The notes: generated by a model from the sequence alone, not told the origin. DNA of 64,000 bases from Ureibacillus yapensis (GCF_003515775.1 NZ_QWEI01000001.1:352106-416105), one strand, 5' to 3'. Counted from the stretch's first letter, positions 7,713 to 17,872 are shown. Translations and numbers: made by a program.

Positions 7713-10049
7713 TTATTCAACGCTCGCTTTGTCGATTAATACCTGTCTAGGGCGACTGCCATCCGGTGGCCCCACAACCCCTCTAAGCTCCATTTGGTCC
7801 ACGATTCGCGCCGCTCTCGAGTACCCGATGCGGAACCTTCTTTGCAACATGGACACGGAAGCCGTTTGCATTTCGGTGACAAGCTGTACCGCCTCATCAT
7901 ATAACTCATCGGTTTCTTCTTCAAAGCTTTTTTCCGGTTCATCAGTCGGAATCATCGTTTCATCATAGTTCGCTTTTTGTTGTTCTATAACAAAGTCCAC
8001 TACCGCTTCTACCTCTTCATCAGACAGAAATGAGCCTTGTACACGAACCGGTTTGGACGAGCCAGCCGGCAAGAATAACATATCACCTCTCCCCAGCAAT
8101 CTTTCAGCACCACCCATATCCAGTATTGTGCGCGAATCAATGGCGGATGATACAGCGAATGCGATACGCGAAGGGATATTTGCTTTAATGACACCGGTAA
8201 TGACATCAACGGAAGGACGCTGTGTGGCAATAATCAAGTGAATGCCTGCAGCACGCGCCATTTGTGCCAACCGTGTAATCGAATCTTCGACATCATGCGA
8301 AGCAACCATCATCAAGTCTGCCAACTCATCGATAATCACGACGATATATGGAAGTTTTGGATGTTTTTCTTCATTTTCCGAGTTAAAACGTTCAACATGC
8401 TCGTTATAGCCTTTGATATTGCGGGTTCCGGTATGGGAAAACAAATCATATCTGCGTTCCATTTCGGATACTACTTTTTGCAACGCCTGCGACGCTTTAC
8501 GAGCATCCGTCACTACAGGTGCCAGAAGGTGCGGAATGCCATTATACACATTTAACTCGACCATTTTCGGGTCAATTAACATCATCTTCACTTCATGCGG
8601 AGCCGCGCGCATTAAAATGGATACAATAATGCCGTTGATGCAGACCGATTTCCCGCTCCCTGTCGACCCAGCAACAAGCAAGTGCGGCATTTTATTCAAC
8701 TCCGCCAAAATGGCTTGTCCTGTAATATCACGTCCAAAGCCAATCAGAAGCTTCGAATCCGGCTTGTTGTTTTCTTTCGCTTCCAGCACTTCACGCAATG
8801 TAACCATCGCCACTTCGCTATTCGGCACTTCAATCCCAATGGCGGATTTTCCGGGAATCGGTGCTTCCATGCGGATATCTTTTGCTGCAAGCGCCAACGC
8901 CAAGTCATCTTGCAAACTGACAATCTTGCTTACCTTCACTCCCACATCCGGCATGACTTCGTATTTTGTCACCGCAGGTCCCAGATGCACTTGCGTTACT
9001 TTCGCTTTTACACCGAAGCTAAGGAAAGTTTGCTCCAGTTTTTTTGCATTCGCTTGAATGACCGTATACTCCCCGCTTTGGTCATAGGTTGGGGGAAGCT
9101 GCAGCAAACTCATGGAAGGAAGTTGATAGTCCGCATTTTCAATGTTGGTTTCCACCGCTTTTTGAATAACCTCTTCAATATTCCCCTTGTCTTCTACCGG
9201 CTCTTCCTTGATGGTAATTTGTGCGGGCGGTTCATGGTGAATATTTTGTGTGAAGGCTGAAATGATTGGCTCTTCATCGTAGTCCTCTTCATCTTCCACA
9301 TACTCTTGCACCACTAGTTCTTCTTTTGCTTTGCGCTTTTTCCTTCCGCGCCCAGTTTCTGCCGTCGTTGCGGCAATTTCATTGGATGGTTTGTCCTCTT
9401 TTGTTTTTGAGCGTCTTTGTTTTTTCTCGTCTTTGACAACAGGTTTGCCCCGGCGTCTTGAGAAGGCAAATTTCTTTTTCATTTTAGGAGCATTCTCCAT
9501 TAAATAAGGGACGAGCGCTTTCCCGGTTAATAAAATTAGTCCGACAAAGAAAAGAAACCATGCGGCAATTTTGGCGCCCGTCGAATCAAATAAAATATGG
9601 AACATACTGAACAGCAAAGCACCCAGCATTCCTCCGCCTAAGGCCGTGCTGCGATTTTGGATGCCTTCCATGTCAATTAACAAACGCCAGGTTTCACGGA
9701 TGACCGAATTTGTTAATAGTTTATTGCTCTTATATAATTCTTCAAATAATACACTGTGGCTGAAAATCGCCAAACTGCAGACGATTAAAATCGCTCCCTG
9801 CACCACACGGTCCATAAAGGCAATTCCTTGTCTTTGCACCATAAGCAAAACAGCAATCAATACTGTAAAAAATGGCACGACCACATGCAAGTTACCGAAT
9901 AAGAACATGGACATCGTTTGAACTGTTCGACCAACGACCCCATATTCAAAAAAGATAATGATCGCCAAAGCGATCAACAATAATCCGATTACTTCATAGG
10001 CCAATGGATGCAATCCTTTTTTGGCTTTCGTTTTTTTCCTCACTGCCAT
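7713..10049 (-). CDS. spoIIIE: FtsK/SpoIIIE DNA translocase
   Basis: A 778-residue septal DNA pump, close to the 787 residues of B. subtilis SpoIIIE. Four N-terminal membrane segments lie within residues 17-180. A basic then acidic linker (about 190-290) follows, then the motor with Walker A GSTGSGKS (about 461-468), Walker [14 protein letters not shown], and a C-terminal winged-helix gamma domain ([19 protein letters not shown]) that reads orientation sequences. It moves the chromosome into the forespore and clears DNA from the division septum. I chose ATG at 10049 over GTG at 10058 because AGGTGA would otherwise overlap the start. Confidence 0.93.
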   Translation of the reverse strand: MAVRKKTKAKKGLHPLAYEVIGLLLIALAIIIFFEYGVVGRTVQTMSMFLFGNLHVVVPFFTVLIAVLLMVQRQGIAFMDRVVQGAILIVCSLAIFSHSVLFEELYKSNKLLTNSVIRETWRLLIDMEGIQNRSTALGGGMLGALLFSMFHILFDSTGAKIAAWFLFFVGLILLTGKALVPYLMENAPKMKKKFAFSRRRGKPVVKDEKKQRRSKTKEDKPSNEIAATTAETGRGRKKRKAKEELVVQEYVEDEEDYDEEPIISAFTQNIHHEPPAQITIKEEPVEDKGNIEEVIQKAVETNIENADYQLPSMSLLQLPPTYDQSGEYTVIQANAKKLEQTFLSFGVKAKVTQVHLGPAVTKYEVMPDVGVKVSKIVSLQDDLALALAAKDIRMEAPIPGKSAIGIEVPNSEVAMVTLREVLEAKENNKPDSKLLIGFGRDITGQAILAELNKMPHLLVAGSTGSGKSVCINGIIVSILMRAAPHEVKMMLIDPKMVELNVYNGIPHLLAPVVTDARKASQALQKVVSEMERRYDLFSHTGTRNIKGYNEHVERFNSENEEKHPKLPYIVVIIDELADLMMVASHDVEDSITRLAQMARAAGIHLIIATQRPSVDVITGVIKANIPSRIAFAVSSAIDSRTILDMGGAERLLGRGDMLFLPAGSSKPVRVQGSFLSDEEVEAVVDFVIEQQKANYDETMIPTDEPEKSFEEETDELYDEAVQLVTEMQTASVSMLQRRFRIGYSRAARIVDQMELRGVVGPPDGSRPRQVLIDKASVE

Positions 10050-10121
10050 TTCCTTCACCTACTTTTTCTTGAAAATGATGACTTTTGTTTAAAAGAACAT
10101 GCGTTTGATTAAATTGAAGCG

Positions 10122-10166
10122 AAAAAGGATTTCCTTGACCGGTATCGGTTAAGAAAATCCTTTTTT
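10122..10166 (-). terminator. Terminator between rnjB and spoIIIE
   Basis: GGATTT (10127-10132) and the following bases pair with AAATCC (10155-10160) in a long hairpin with one mismatch. It is flanked by A5 on one side and T6 on the other, so it can act in both directions. It follows the rnjB stop at 10213 on the minus strand. Confidence 0.75.
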
Positions 10167-10212
10167 GTTGCGACAGACCTATTTTTGCCCGCCACGCCCT
10201 ACTAAAAGAGGC

Positions 10213-11880
10213 TTAGTATTCCATAATTATTGGGATAATCATTGGGCGGCGCTTTGTTTTTTGGAATAAATAAGCATTTAGTGTTTCACGGATTTCTTGT
10301 TTAATGTTTGTCCATTCAAACGTATCTTTATTAACATACTTTTCAATAACTGTACGTGCCAGTTCAGTCGCTTCAAGAATCAATTCTTCTGACTCGCGTA
10401 CATAAACAAATCCGCGCGATAAAATTTCCGGACCGGACGCAATTCTTTTTTGCGCACGATTCAACGTGACCACGACGATGAAAATGCCATCTTGAGATAA
10501 TAATTTACGGTCTCTCAATACGATATTTCCAACATCTCCAACACCGATTCCGTCAATTAAGACGTTGCCCGCTGGAACACGGCCACTCATCCGCATTTTA
10601 CCGTTTTTGTATTCAACAATATCACCTTTGTCGGCAATAAAAATTTGTGATTTTTTCATTCCTACTGATTGTGCAAGCTTCGAATGGGCAATCAGCATTC
10701 TATACTCGCCTTGCATCGGGATAAAGTATTTTGGTTTCATTAGATTCAGCATTAATTTCAGATCTTCCTGGGAACCATGGCCGGAAACGTGAATTTTCTT
10801 GTCAGCCGCCAAAACATTTGCCCCAGCTTTTGCAAGACTGTTCATTGCGCCAGCCATTTGCACTTCCATCCCCGGAGATGGGGTAAATGTGATCAGCACG
10901 GTATCTGTATCTTTAATGCGTACATCACGATGCTGTTTGCGCACAATTTTATCAATCGCTTCAAGCGGTTCCCCTTGATTGCTTGTCACCAGAATGATAA
11001 TTTCATCATCGTTATATTTTTGGATCGTGTTTACTGGAATAAGCGTATCTTCGTCAATCGTCAAGTAGCCCAGATTCACGCCGAGATCAATCACTTTTTC
11101 AAGGCTTTTCCCAACGACCGCCACTTTACGCCCATTTTCCTGCGCATGGTTGAACACTTGCTGAATGCGGATAAAGTTCGATGCATACACCGCAACAATG
11201 ATGCGCGCCGGTGCAGCATGGAAGTATTTTGCCAGCTTTTCTTCGATTACGACTTCACTTGTTGTATAACCTGGCCGTTCCGCTTCCGTGGATTCAGAAA
11301 GCAAGATAAATACTCCTTCTTCTCCAAGCTGCGCCATTTTGGCAATGTCCGGCTTGAATTTACCTTTTGCCGACTGGTCAAATTTAAATTCCCCCGTATG
11401 CACAATGGCACCTTCCGATGTATGGAAAACAATCCCCAATGAATCCGGAATGCTATGTGTCGTATGGAAGAACGTTACGTAAGTTGAATTAAAATTCATC
11501 CGGCTTTTATTTGTTACTTCGAAAAATTTCACCGGGTGCGGAGCCGGCAAATCCTTTAAATGCTCTTTTGCAAGCGCAACTGTTAATTTTGAACCATAAA
11601 CAGGCGCCTTGATTTTTTGAAGCACATACGCAATCGAGCCAATTGCATCTTCATGACCATGTGTCAGGAAAATCCCTTTTACACGCTCTTTGTTTTCTTC
11701 CAGGTATGTAATGTCTGGGATGACAATATCAATTCCAAGCATTTCATCTTCAGGGAACATTAACCCACTGTCTACGATGAAGAGCTCTTCATCAATTTCG
11801 ATTACATACATCGATTTCCCGATTTCTCCCACTCCGCCAAGTGGGATGACCCGGATTACTTCGTTTTTCGTTTTCGTCAC
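10213..11880 (-). CDS. rnjB: Ribonuclease J2
   Basis: 555 residues from GTG at 11880, preceded by GGAGG; this equals the B. subtilis RNase J2 length, and an upstream ATG at 11916 lies before the Shine-Dalgarno. It is a metallo-beta-lactamase/beta-CASP RNase. The active-site motif reads H74-G-H76-E-D78-A79, so the last His of HxHxDH is replaced by Ala, as is typical for the weakly active J2 subunit that complexes with RNase J1. C-terminal beta-CASP and dimerisation regions are intact. In B. subtilis it follows dapA directly; here a repeat array and a foreign-looking gene separate them. Confidence 0.92.
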   Translation of the reverse strand: MTKTKNEVIRVIPLGGVGEIGKSMYVIEIDEELFIVDSGLMFPEDEMLGIDIVIPDITYLEENKERVKGIFLTHGHEDAIGSIAYVLQKIKAPVYGSKLTVALAKEHLKDLPAPHPVKFFEVTNKSRMNFNSTYVTFFHTTHSIPDSLGIVFHTSEGAIVHTGEFKFDQSAKGKFKPDIAKMAQLGEEGVFILLSESTEAERPGYTTSEVVIEEKLAKYFHAAPARIIVAVYASNFIRIQQVFNHAQENGRKVAVVGKSLEKVIDLGVNLGYLTIDEDTLIPVNTIQKYNDDEIIILVTSNQGEPLEAIDKIVRKQHRDVRIKDTDTVLITFTPSPGMEVQMAGAMNSLAKAGANVLAADKKIHVSGHGSQEDLKLMLNLMKPKYFIPMQGEYRMLIAHSKLAQSVGMKKSQIFIADKGDIVEYKNGKMRMSGRVPAGNVLIDGIGVGDVGNIVLRDRKLLSQDGIFIVVVTLNRAQKRIASGPEILSRGFVYVRESEELILEATELARTVIEKYVNKDTFEWTNIKQEIRETLNAYLFQKTKRRPMIIPIIMEY

Positions 11881-12098
11881 TTGATTTCCTCCTAATATTA
11901 TCCCGAACGCAACCACTTATACCTCATTATACGGTGTCCATCCATGAAGCACAAATAAAAAAGCGATATTTTTTGGAAAGTGGGGGTGGGATGGGTGCAC
12001 TTGATTATTTTCGTGTAAAAGACTTGGCTAGAGTTAAATTTGATTTATTATTATTCTCTGTTTCTTTCGCGCTATGTATTATAGTGCTTATTTAACTA

Positions 12099-12981
12099 TC
12101 TATAATGCTTTCAAATACACGTTTTGTTTGCCAGAGGAATTTCACATTACTTCTATGTATCCTTTTGAACTCAGGTTCTGCGCCAAGGGGTATTTACAGC
12201 TGCTCTATATTCCCTTTCCAACTCAAGTGCTTCGACAAAGGGTATTTACGACGGCTCTATATTCCTTTTCTAACTCAAGTTAATCACCAAAGGGTATTTA
12301 CAGCTGCTCTATATCCCCTTTCAATCTCAAGTTCATTGCCAAAGGGCATTTACGACGGCTCTATATTCCTTTTCCCACTCAAGCTCATCGACAAAGGGCA
12401 TTTACAACGGCTCTATATTCCTTTTCAAACTCAAGTTCATATCAAAGGACATTTACAACACCTCTATATACCTTTTCAAACTCAAGTTCATCACTAAAGA
12501 GCATATACAACGGCTCTATATTCCTTTTCAAACTCAAGTTCATCGCCAAAGGGCATTTACAACGGCTCTATATTCCTTTGCAATCTCAAGTTCTTCGACA
12601 AAGGGGATTTACAAGGGCTCTATATTCCCTTGCAATCTCAAGTTTATCGCAAAAGGGCATTTACAACACCTCTATATTCCCTTTCAATCTCGAATTCTTC
12701 GCCAAAGGGCATTTTCAACAGCTCTATATTTCCTTTCAATCTCAAGTCCATAGCCAAAGAGCATTTACAACAGCTCTATTTTCCCTTTCAATCTCAAGTC
12801 CATAGCCAAAGGGCATTTACAACGGCTCTATATTCCTTTTCAATCTCAAGTTCATCGCCAAAGGGTATTTACAACGGCTCTATATTCCCTTTCTAACTCA
12901 AGTTCTTCCACAAAGAGCATTTACAACACCTCTATATTCCCTTTCAAACAGCTAATTCTTTTCAAAAAGCATTTATAGTTG
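12099..12981. repeat. 52-bp tandem repeat array, about 17 units
   Basis: The marker CTCTATATTCC or a close variant begins at 12203, 12255, 12307, 12359, 12411, 12462, 12514, 12566, 12618, 12670, 12722, 12774, 12826, 12878 and 12930. All steps are 52 bp except one of 51. Decayed units precede it at 12099 and 12151, and the unit at 12930 is also eroded. A second conserved block, AAAGGGCATTTACAACGG, lies in the other half of the unit. Differences are scattered through whole units, so there are no unique CRISPR-like spacers. Since 52 is not divisible by 3, the open frames across it shift with every unit and are not credible proteins. Confidence 0.93.
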
Positions 12982-13069
12982 ATTTTTCTAATGTAAATAT
13001 TTATTTTCCAATTTACCTTTAGTAACACTCACATTTAACCTAAACTATAACTAACTTATCATTGAAAGG

Positions 13070-13984
13070 GTGAGTATTCTGATATTCAAACATAGAACTG
13101 AACCGACCGAGTTGACTATTCTAAAATTGTTGGCACATCGAATGGAATTATCTAAGGAAGATCAACTAAATTTTTTCAATCTAAAAAAGGGGTACGAAGG
13201 GGAAAAGCTTTTTGATACATTTTTAGAGAAGCTGGAATGTGATGTACTCGTCTTAAACGATTTATTATTGAGTTCAAGCAACCAAACTTTCCAGCTTGAT
13301 ACTTTACTAGTAACGAACAATTTGGTATATATCTTCGAAATCAAAAATTACTTTGGCGATTTTTACTTTAAAAATGACCGGTTATTTCAGAAAAACGATA
13401 ATGAAGTATCTAACCCCCTCAATCAATTGCAACGATCCGAATTATTACTTCGCCAATTATTACATAAGCTAGGCTTTTCGATACCTGTACAATCTATGGT
13501 TATTTTTATAAATGAAGCCTTTACTTTGTATCTCGCTCCTCTAGATAAACCCTTTATCTTGCCAACCCAACTTAAAACTTTCTTCCAAAAAATCAATTCA
13601 CACAAATCAACATTAGACATGCAACATAAGAAGATGGCAGAAAAGTTATCCTCTTTACATATGCAACAGCATCCCCACCAAAAACGCCCATCTTATAATA
13701 ACGATCAATTACAAACGGGGATGTCCTGCGGTGCTTGCCAATCGTTAACTATTACTATACAAAATAAGAAGTCCATTTGTACAACTTGTAAGAATGAAGA
13801 GTCTATAGATTCCGCATTAATAAGAAATGCCAATGAATACAGCCTCCTTTTCCCAAATGAAAAAATAACATTACCTAAAATAATGGATTGGTGTCGAATC
13901 ATAACTTCCAAAAAACAGTTACGCCGTGTGCTTGACAATAATTATCAAAAGGTTAGTAAACGTCGATGGACATACTACGAATAA
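13070..13984 (+). CDS. NERD-domain protein with C-terminal zinc ribbon
   Basis: About 300 residues, the only gene in the window on the plus strand. Numbered from GTG 13070, the NERD fold (PD-(D/E)XK nuclease superfamily) shows G41-YEG-E45, D77, E90-I-K92 and Q119, matching the expected catalytic set. C220-GA-C223 and C237-TT-C240 form a zinc ribbon, followed by a basic C-terminus. The start is unclear. GTG 13070 overlaps the likely Shine-Dalgarno AAAGGGTGA (13066-13074); homologues start at the residue encoded here by CTG 13079, which sits at ideal spacing. No target or function is known to me; DNA processing is an inference. Confidence 0.8.
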   Translation: MSILIFKHRTEPTELTILKLLAHRMELSKEDQLNFFNLKKGYEGEKLFDTFLEKLECDVLVLNDLLLSSSNQTFQLDTLLVTNNLVYIFEIKNYFGDFYFKNDRLFQKNDNEVSNPLNQLQRSELLLRQLLHKLGFSIPVQSMVIFINEAFTLYLAPLDKPFILPTQLKTFFQKINSHKSTLDMQHKKMAEKLSSLHMQQHPHQKRPSYNNDQLQTGMSCGACQSLTITIQNKKSICTTCKNEESIDSALIRNANEYSLLFPNEKITLPKIMDWCRIITSKKQLRRVLDNNYQKVSKRRWTYYE

Positions 13985-14031
13985 CCTCTTGCATTGTAAG
14001 CTGTGCTACCATTCGCTCCCCAAAAACAAAA

Positions 14032-14070
14032 AACGCAAGAATGCTGCACAACCACCAACATTCCTGCGTT
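14032..14070 (-). terminator. Intrinsic terminator of dapA
   Basis: A 12-bp stem with one mismatch (14032-14043 with 14059-14070) is followed on the minus strand by TTTTTTGTTTTT. It lies between the converging NERD gene and dapA and would stop dapA transcription. Confidence 0.78.
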
Positions 14071-14077
14071 ATCGATT

Positions 14078-14977
14078 TTATAAGGTTTTAATGACTTTCA
14101 CTTGTTCCTGAAATTCTTCCCAGATGCGGTCGTATTTGGTTTTGTCTTCGTCCAGCATTTCTACCATGGGCAGGCGGACTTTTTCGACCGGGAAGCCGAG
14201 TTTGCTGAGTGCGTATTTTACCGGGACTGGATTTGGATCTTTGAATAATTGTTTAATCAATGGCAGCATCGCTTGATGGTATTTGGCAGCCACGTCATGC
14301 CGGCCTTCTTCAAATGCTTGGAGCATGGCCTGCATTTCGTTTCCGATGACATGGGAAGCAACGGACACTACGCCTCTTCCCCCGATGGCTACAAGCGGCA
14401 GCGTTAAGGCATCGTCCCCGCTGTATACGAAGGTGTCGGGCGAAACGTTTCCGAGAATTTCGGTCATTTGGTCCAAATTCCCGCTTGCTTCTTTTACGAT
14501 GCGGATATTCGGGATTTTGCTTAATGCGATGGTCGTTTCGGCTGAAATATTGACGCCCGTTCGCCCAGGAACATTGTATATCATTACTGGCAGATGGGTA
14601 ACACTTGCCACCGCTTCAAAGTGGGCATAAATGCCTCGTTGATTTGGCTTGTTGTAAAATGGCGCCACCACCATGATGCCGTCCGCCCCGAAATCCTCCA
14701 CCACTTTTGTGGCTTCAATGGTATAGGCTGTGTCATTCAAGCCTACCCCGGCAATCACGGGAATGCGTTTATTGACTTTTTTAATCGTAAAATGAATCAA
14801 TTCACGTTTTTCGGGGATTGTCAGTGTAGGCGTTTCACCTGTTGTTCCACATACGACCAGTGCATCCGTACCATTTGCGATTAAGTGCTCGATTACTTTT
14901 TCTGCTACTTCATAATCGATTTCGCCATTTGAGTCAAATGGGGTAATCATCGCCGTAGCAATGCGACCTAAATCCAC
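14078..14977 (-). CDS. dapA: 4-hydroxy-tetrahydrodipicolinate synthase
   Basis: 299 residues, a TIM-barrel class I aldolase that condenses aspartate semialdehyde with pyruvate, the first committed step towards diaminopimelate, lysine and dipicolinate. Visible residues are CGTTGETPTL near 43-52, the proton-relay Y134 in YNVPGRTG, and the Schiff-base lysine K162 in IVKEASGN. I chose GTG at 14977 (MDLGRIATAMITPF), 8 nt after AGGGG; a second GTG at 14986 abuts that Shine-Dalgarno. It follows asd, with no aspartokinase gene (dapG) between them, unlike B. subtilis. Confidence 0.93.
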   Translation of the reverse strand: MDLGRIATAMITPFDSNGEIDYEVAEKVIEHLIANGTDALVVCGTTGETPTLTIPEKRELIHFTIKKVNKRIPVIAGVGLNDTAYTIEATKVVEDFGADGIMVVAPFYNKPNQRGIYAHFEAVASVTHLPVMIYNVPGRTGVNISAETTIALSKIPNIRIVKEASGNLDQMTEILGNVSPDTFVYSGDDALTLPLVAIGGRGVVSVASHVIGNEMQAMLQAFEEGRHDVAAKYHQAMLPLIKQLFKDPNPVPVKYALSKLGFPVEKVRLPMVEMLDEDKTKYDRIWEEFQEQVKVIKTL

Positions 14978-14989
14978 CCTATACACCCC

Positions 14990-16027
14990 TTATAGTAGGT
15001 TATCTTCTAATAGGCTCTCGGCAATTTGTATTGAGTTTAAGGCTGCACCTTTTAATAAGTTATCTGATACGACCCACAGATGGAATCCTTTTTTGTTTGA
15101 TAAGTCTTGGCGAATGCGTCCTACATAAACCGGATCTTCACCTTCAACATAAATCGGCATTGGATAGTCCTGTGTTGAAATATCGTCTTGAAGCACAATG
15201 CCAGGAGCATTTCTTAACACATCAAAGATATCTTGAACACTCGCTTCTTTTTCCACTTCAATATAAACAGACTCCGAGTGGCCTGATACTACCGGCACAC
15301 GTACACAAGTTGCCGCTACTGGCAGGTCCGGTGAATGCATGATTTTTTTCGTTTCGTTGATCATTTTCATTTCTTCGTATGTAAAGCCATTCTCCGTAAA
15401 TACATCAATTTGCGGAATGACATTACGAGCAATCGGATAATGTTTTTTATCTGATTTGGCTGGCAGGATATTCGCTTCCACGTTTTTCCCAGCTTCCCAA
15501 TCCGCACTTTGCGCGCGTAATTCTTCGATTGCTGAGACACCGGAACCTGACACGGCTTGGTAAGTTGACACAATTACGTTTGTTAAACCAAACTTTTCAC
15601 GGATTGGCTGCAATGCAACAACCATTTGAATCGTCGAACAGTTCGGGTTGGCGATAATGCCGTTGTGTTTCGCCAAATCTTCTCTGTTTACCTCAGGTAC
15701 TACTAGCGGTACTTCCGGATGCATACGGAAGTGGCTTGTATTGTCAATAACGATCGCTCCGCGTTTTGCAGCTTCTGGAGCCAATTTTGCCGATACCGAA
15801 CCTCCTGCTGAAAATAAGGCAACGTCTACCCCTTCAAAGCTTTCAGGAGTTGCTTCTTCGATTGTATATGTGTTGCCGTTAAATTCAATTTCAGTACCTG
15901 CTGAACGAGCTGAAGCCAAAAATTTTATATGTTTAATCGGGAAATTTCGTTTTATTAGTTGTTCTTTCATTTTCGTTCCTACTGCACCTGTTGCACCAAC
16001 GATTGCAACTGTCAATTCTTTTGCCAT
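14990..16027 (-). CDS. asd: Aspartate-semialdehyde dehydrogenase
   Basis: 345 residues. It reduces aspartyl phosphate to aspartate semialdehyde with NADPH. The N-terminal Rossmann motif is GATGAVG (11-17), and the catalytic cysteine is C130 in NPNCSTIQ. The start has GAGGAGAGATGAAGG just upstream. It supplies DapA, whose gene follows closely, and so feeds cell-wall diaminopimelate, lysine, threonine/methionine, and spore dipicolinate through the upstream dpaA/dpaB. Confidence 0.94.
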   Translation of the reverse strand: MAKELTVAIVGATGAVGTKMKEQLIKRNFPIKHIKFLASARSAGTEIEFNGNTYTIEEATPESFEGVDVALFSAGGSVSAKLAPEAAKRGAIVIDNTSHFRMHPEVPLVVPEVNREDLAKHNGIIANPNCSTIQMVVALQPIREKFGLTNVIVSTYQAVSGSGVSAIEELRAQSADWEAGKNVEANILPAKSDKKHYPIARNVIPQIDVFTENGFTYEEMKMINETKKIMHSPDLPVAATCVRVPVVSGHSESVYIEVEKEASVQDIFDVLRNAPGIVLQDDISTQDYPMPIYVEGEDPVYVGRIRQDLSNKKGFHLWVVSDNLLKGAALNSIQIAESLLEDNLL

Positions 16028-16106
16028 CCTTCATCTCTCCTCAAATCTAATAACATAATGTTGAAAATTGTATCATAAAAAGGAGGAGTTGTGTTAGAAT
16101 TTTTAG

Positions 16107-16697
16107 TTATTTTGAATATTGGATGAATAAAGGCTGTAATTGTCGATGTTGGTAAATCGCTGTTTCGACGGTTTCTACCATTTTCGTGAAGTCGGAAATC
16201 AATGAATTTGGTTTGTTATGAGGATCGTCTTGGCCAAATGGAATGAAATAAATGTTCTTGGAGTTCAGTAATCTCATGATGTTTACTCCGTTCAAACCGA
16301 GCGCATCGTTTGTGGAAATTCCCAGTACGACCGGTGACCCATTGCGAAGCGTTGCTTTTGCTGCCATAAGAACCGGGCTGTCTGTTGAAGCATTGGCAAA
16401 TTTGCTGATGGAATTGCCTGTCATCGGTGCAATCACCATGCAATCTAAAGGATTTCTAGGTCCAAACGGCTCTGCCTCAACAATTGAAGAGACCACTTTT
16501 TGTCCTGTAGCTTCTTCGATTTTTTGAATCCATTCTTCCCCAGTACCAAATCTAGTAGCGGCAGTTAACACGGAATGAGTAATAATCGGTACCACCGTTG
16601 CGCCCGCTTTGGTAAAGTTCTCGATTTTCGGAATCACGTCTTCATAGGTACAATGGGATGCTGTAATTCCCAGCCCTATTCTTTTACCCTCTAGCAA
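16107..16697 (-). CDS. dpaB: Dipicolinate synthase subunit B (flavoprotein)
   Basis: 196 residues of the flavoprotein (HFCD) fold, known in B. subtilis as SpoVFB. It shows GKRIGLGITASHC at the N-terminus and MVIAPMTGNSISKFANASTD in the middle, typical of flavin-binding decarboxylase-like proteins. Together with DpaA it oxidises dihydrodipicolinate to dipicolinic acid in the mother cell; the calcium salt fills the spore core. Its start overlaps the end of dpaA by 7 nt, which points to translational coupling. Expression is expected under a late mother-cell sigma factor, but I could not identify the promoter. Confidence 0.92.
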   Translation of the reverse strand: MLEGKRIGLGITASHCTYEDVIPKIENFTKAGATVVPIITHSVLTAATRFGTGEEWIQKIEEATGQKVVSSIVEAEPFGPRNPLDCMVIAPMTGNSISKFANASTDSPVLMAAKATLRNGSPVVLGISTNDALGLNGVNIMRLLNSKNIYFIPFGQDDPHNKPNSLISDFTKMVETVETAIYQHRQLQPLFIQYSK

Positions 16698-17473
16698 GTG
16701 TGTCTCCTCCTTAATTGTTCAACAATTGATTGGTATAGGATGTTTCCGGCATCTTCCGGGAAAAACTTTCCTGGCATCGCCGGCAACAGTTCATATGAAT
16801 TTCGAATAACATCATCTTGTAAACACCCTGGATAGGAGGCTAGATCGTAAATGGGCATATTGATTTTTTCATTAAACGCTTCATCCAGCCATTTTGCCGG
16901 AATGGTATTGATGAAAAAATCTCCTTCTAGATTGCTTGCGTTTTCCAAATCTACCGCTCTATAACGGAATGCTTTGGCTTCATTCAGCTGCACATTGGAA
17001 CGCACGGCAATGCTTACATCCGCCCCAATGCTTCTTAATATGTGAGCAACCATTTTGGCCACTCTTCCAAACCCGGTAACAATGAACTTTTTGCCTTGAA
17101 TTGCCCGTTTGGTATTGTAGAAGTGGGAGACAAACGCTTCTGCAGTTAACGCTGCATTATGCCAAATAAATCCTTCATCTTCCAAATAATAATAGATTTC
17201 ATTGCGCTTTAAGATGTCTTTCCATTCTTCATTCAACTTACCTGAAAAAATGACGCTATTTGAAAGTGCACAAACCATCGGCACTTCAACCGGCAGCGGG
17301 TGAATGGGCAGCACAATGAAATTAGGATGAAATTCAAGAACCGTTTTGTTAAGTTCCTCATCCCAAACCGCTACATTTTTATAATAAACTGTACGATTGC
17401 CATTGCTTAAATTTTTTGCCAAGAACTTCATTCGCGTATCTGTCCCAACAACGAGCCACTTTTCTTCTGTCAT
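16691..17473 (-). CDS. dpaA: Dipicolinate synthase subunit A
   Basis: 260 residues, shorter than the 297-residue B. subtilis SpoVFA. The C-terminal half holds the NAD(P)-binding GFGRVAKMVAHILRSIGADV (about 134-153) and the SFP-like segment NTIPAKWLDE. The N-terminal domain contains VLPIHPLPVEVPM, recognisable but diverged. It works with DpaB to make dipicolinate during sporulation. It starts immediately after the ymxH stop codon, and its 3' end overlaps dpaB. The shorter N-terminal domain is the main difference from the reference. Confidence 0.88.
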   Translation of the reverse strand: MTEEKWLVVGTDTRMKFLAKNLSNGNRTVYYKNVAVWDEELNKTVLEFHPNFIVLPIHPLPVEVPMVCALSNSVIFSGKLNEEWKDILKRNEIYYYLEDEGFIWHNAALTAEAFVSHFYNTKRAIQGKKFIVTGFGRVAKMVAHILRSIGADVSIAVRSNVQLNEAKAFRYRAVDLENASNLEGDFFINTIPAKWLDEAFNEKINMPIYDLASYPGCLQDDVIRNSYELLPAMPGKFFPEDAGNILYQSIVEQLRRRHTC

Positions 17474-17740
17474 TTAGTCTAACTGCTTTCTTTTTGATGA
17501 TGTTCGGTGGAATAAAATTCGATCTTCGCCGATCAGATGAATCTCTTCCCAAGGAATAAATAATGGTGCGGTTGCTTTTTTCTTCTGGAATGGCATTTTA
17601 GATGATTGTTCATACAATTCAAAGCCAATAATCTGCCCTGTTTTTGGATCAAATAAGCATTCCGTTTCCGATAAATAGCCGTATCTCACACCATTTTCCA
17701 TTTCGATTAATTCCTTTTCCGCAAGCTCCGATAGCAGCAT
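17474..17740 (-). CDS. ymxH: YlmC/YmxH-family PRC-barrel-like sporulation protein
   Basis: 88 residues from ATG 17740, with GGAGGAGGG 4 nt upstream; the frame extends further upstream, but homologues begin MLLSELAEKELIEM. The family is a small PRC-barrel-type protein (here YGYLSETECLFDPKTGQIIGF then a beta-rich tail) conserved in spore formers just before the dipicolinate synthase genes. Its molecular role is not established; the position suggests it accompanies spore maturation. Confidence 0.8.
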   Translation of the reverse strand: MLLSELAEKELIEMENGVRYGYLSETECLFDPKTGQIIGFELYEQSSKMPFQKKKATAPLFIPWEEIHLIGEDRILFHRTSSKRKQLD

Positions 17741-17872
17741 GTTTTCCCTCCTCCATGAGCTTATTGTTACTATATGCAACCCAAGAAGTGATGGTCACCC
17801 ATTTTTTGAAGCGCTTGAACAAAGCGTTCCTATAGATTACTTTACTTAGAGTTGCCTGCACTTTATGCCTAA

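Noticed and set aside
8413-9057. 214-codon plus-strand frame inside spoIIIE
   Set aside because: Antisense shadow of a well-supported gene with no family features; codon bias fits the minus strand.
12105-12896. Overlapping plus-strand open frames of 69-130 codons across the repeat array
   Set aside because: The 52-bp unit shifts the frame at every repeat and lacks stops in all three frames, so openness is a by-product. No ribosome site and no recognisable domain.
12099-12981. CRISPR array
   Set aside because: Units are repeated over their full length with scattered substitutions; there are no unique spacers and no cas genes in the window.
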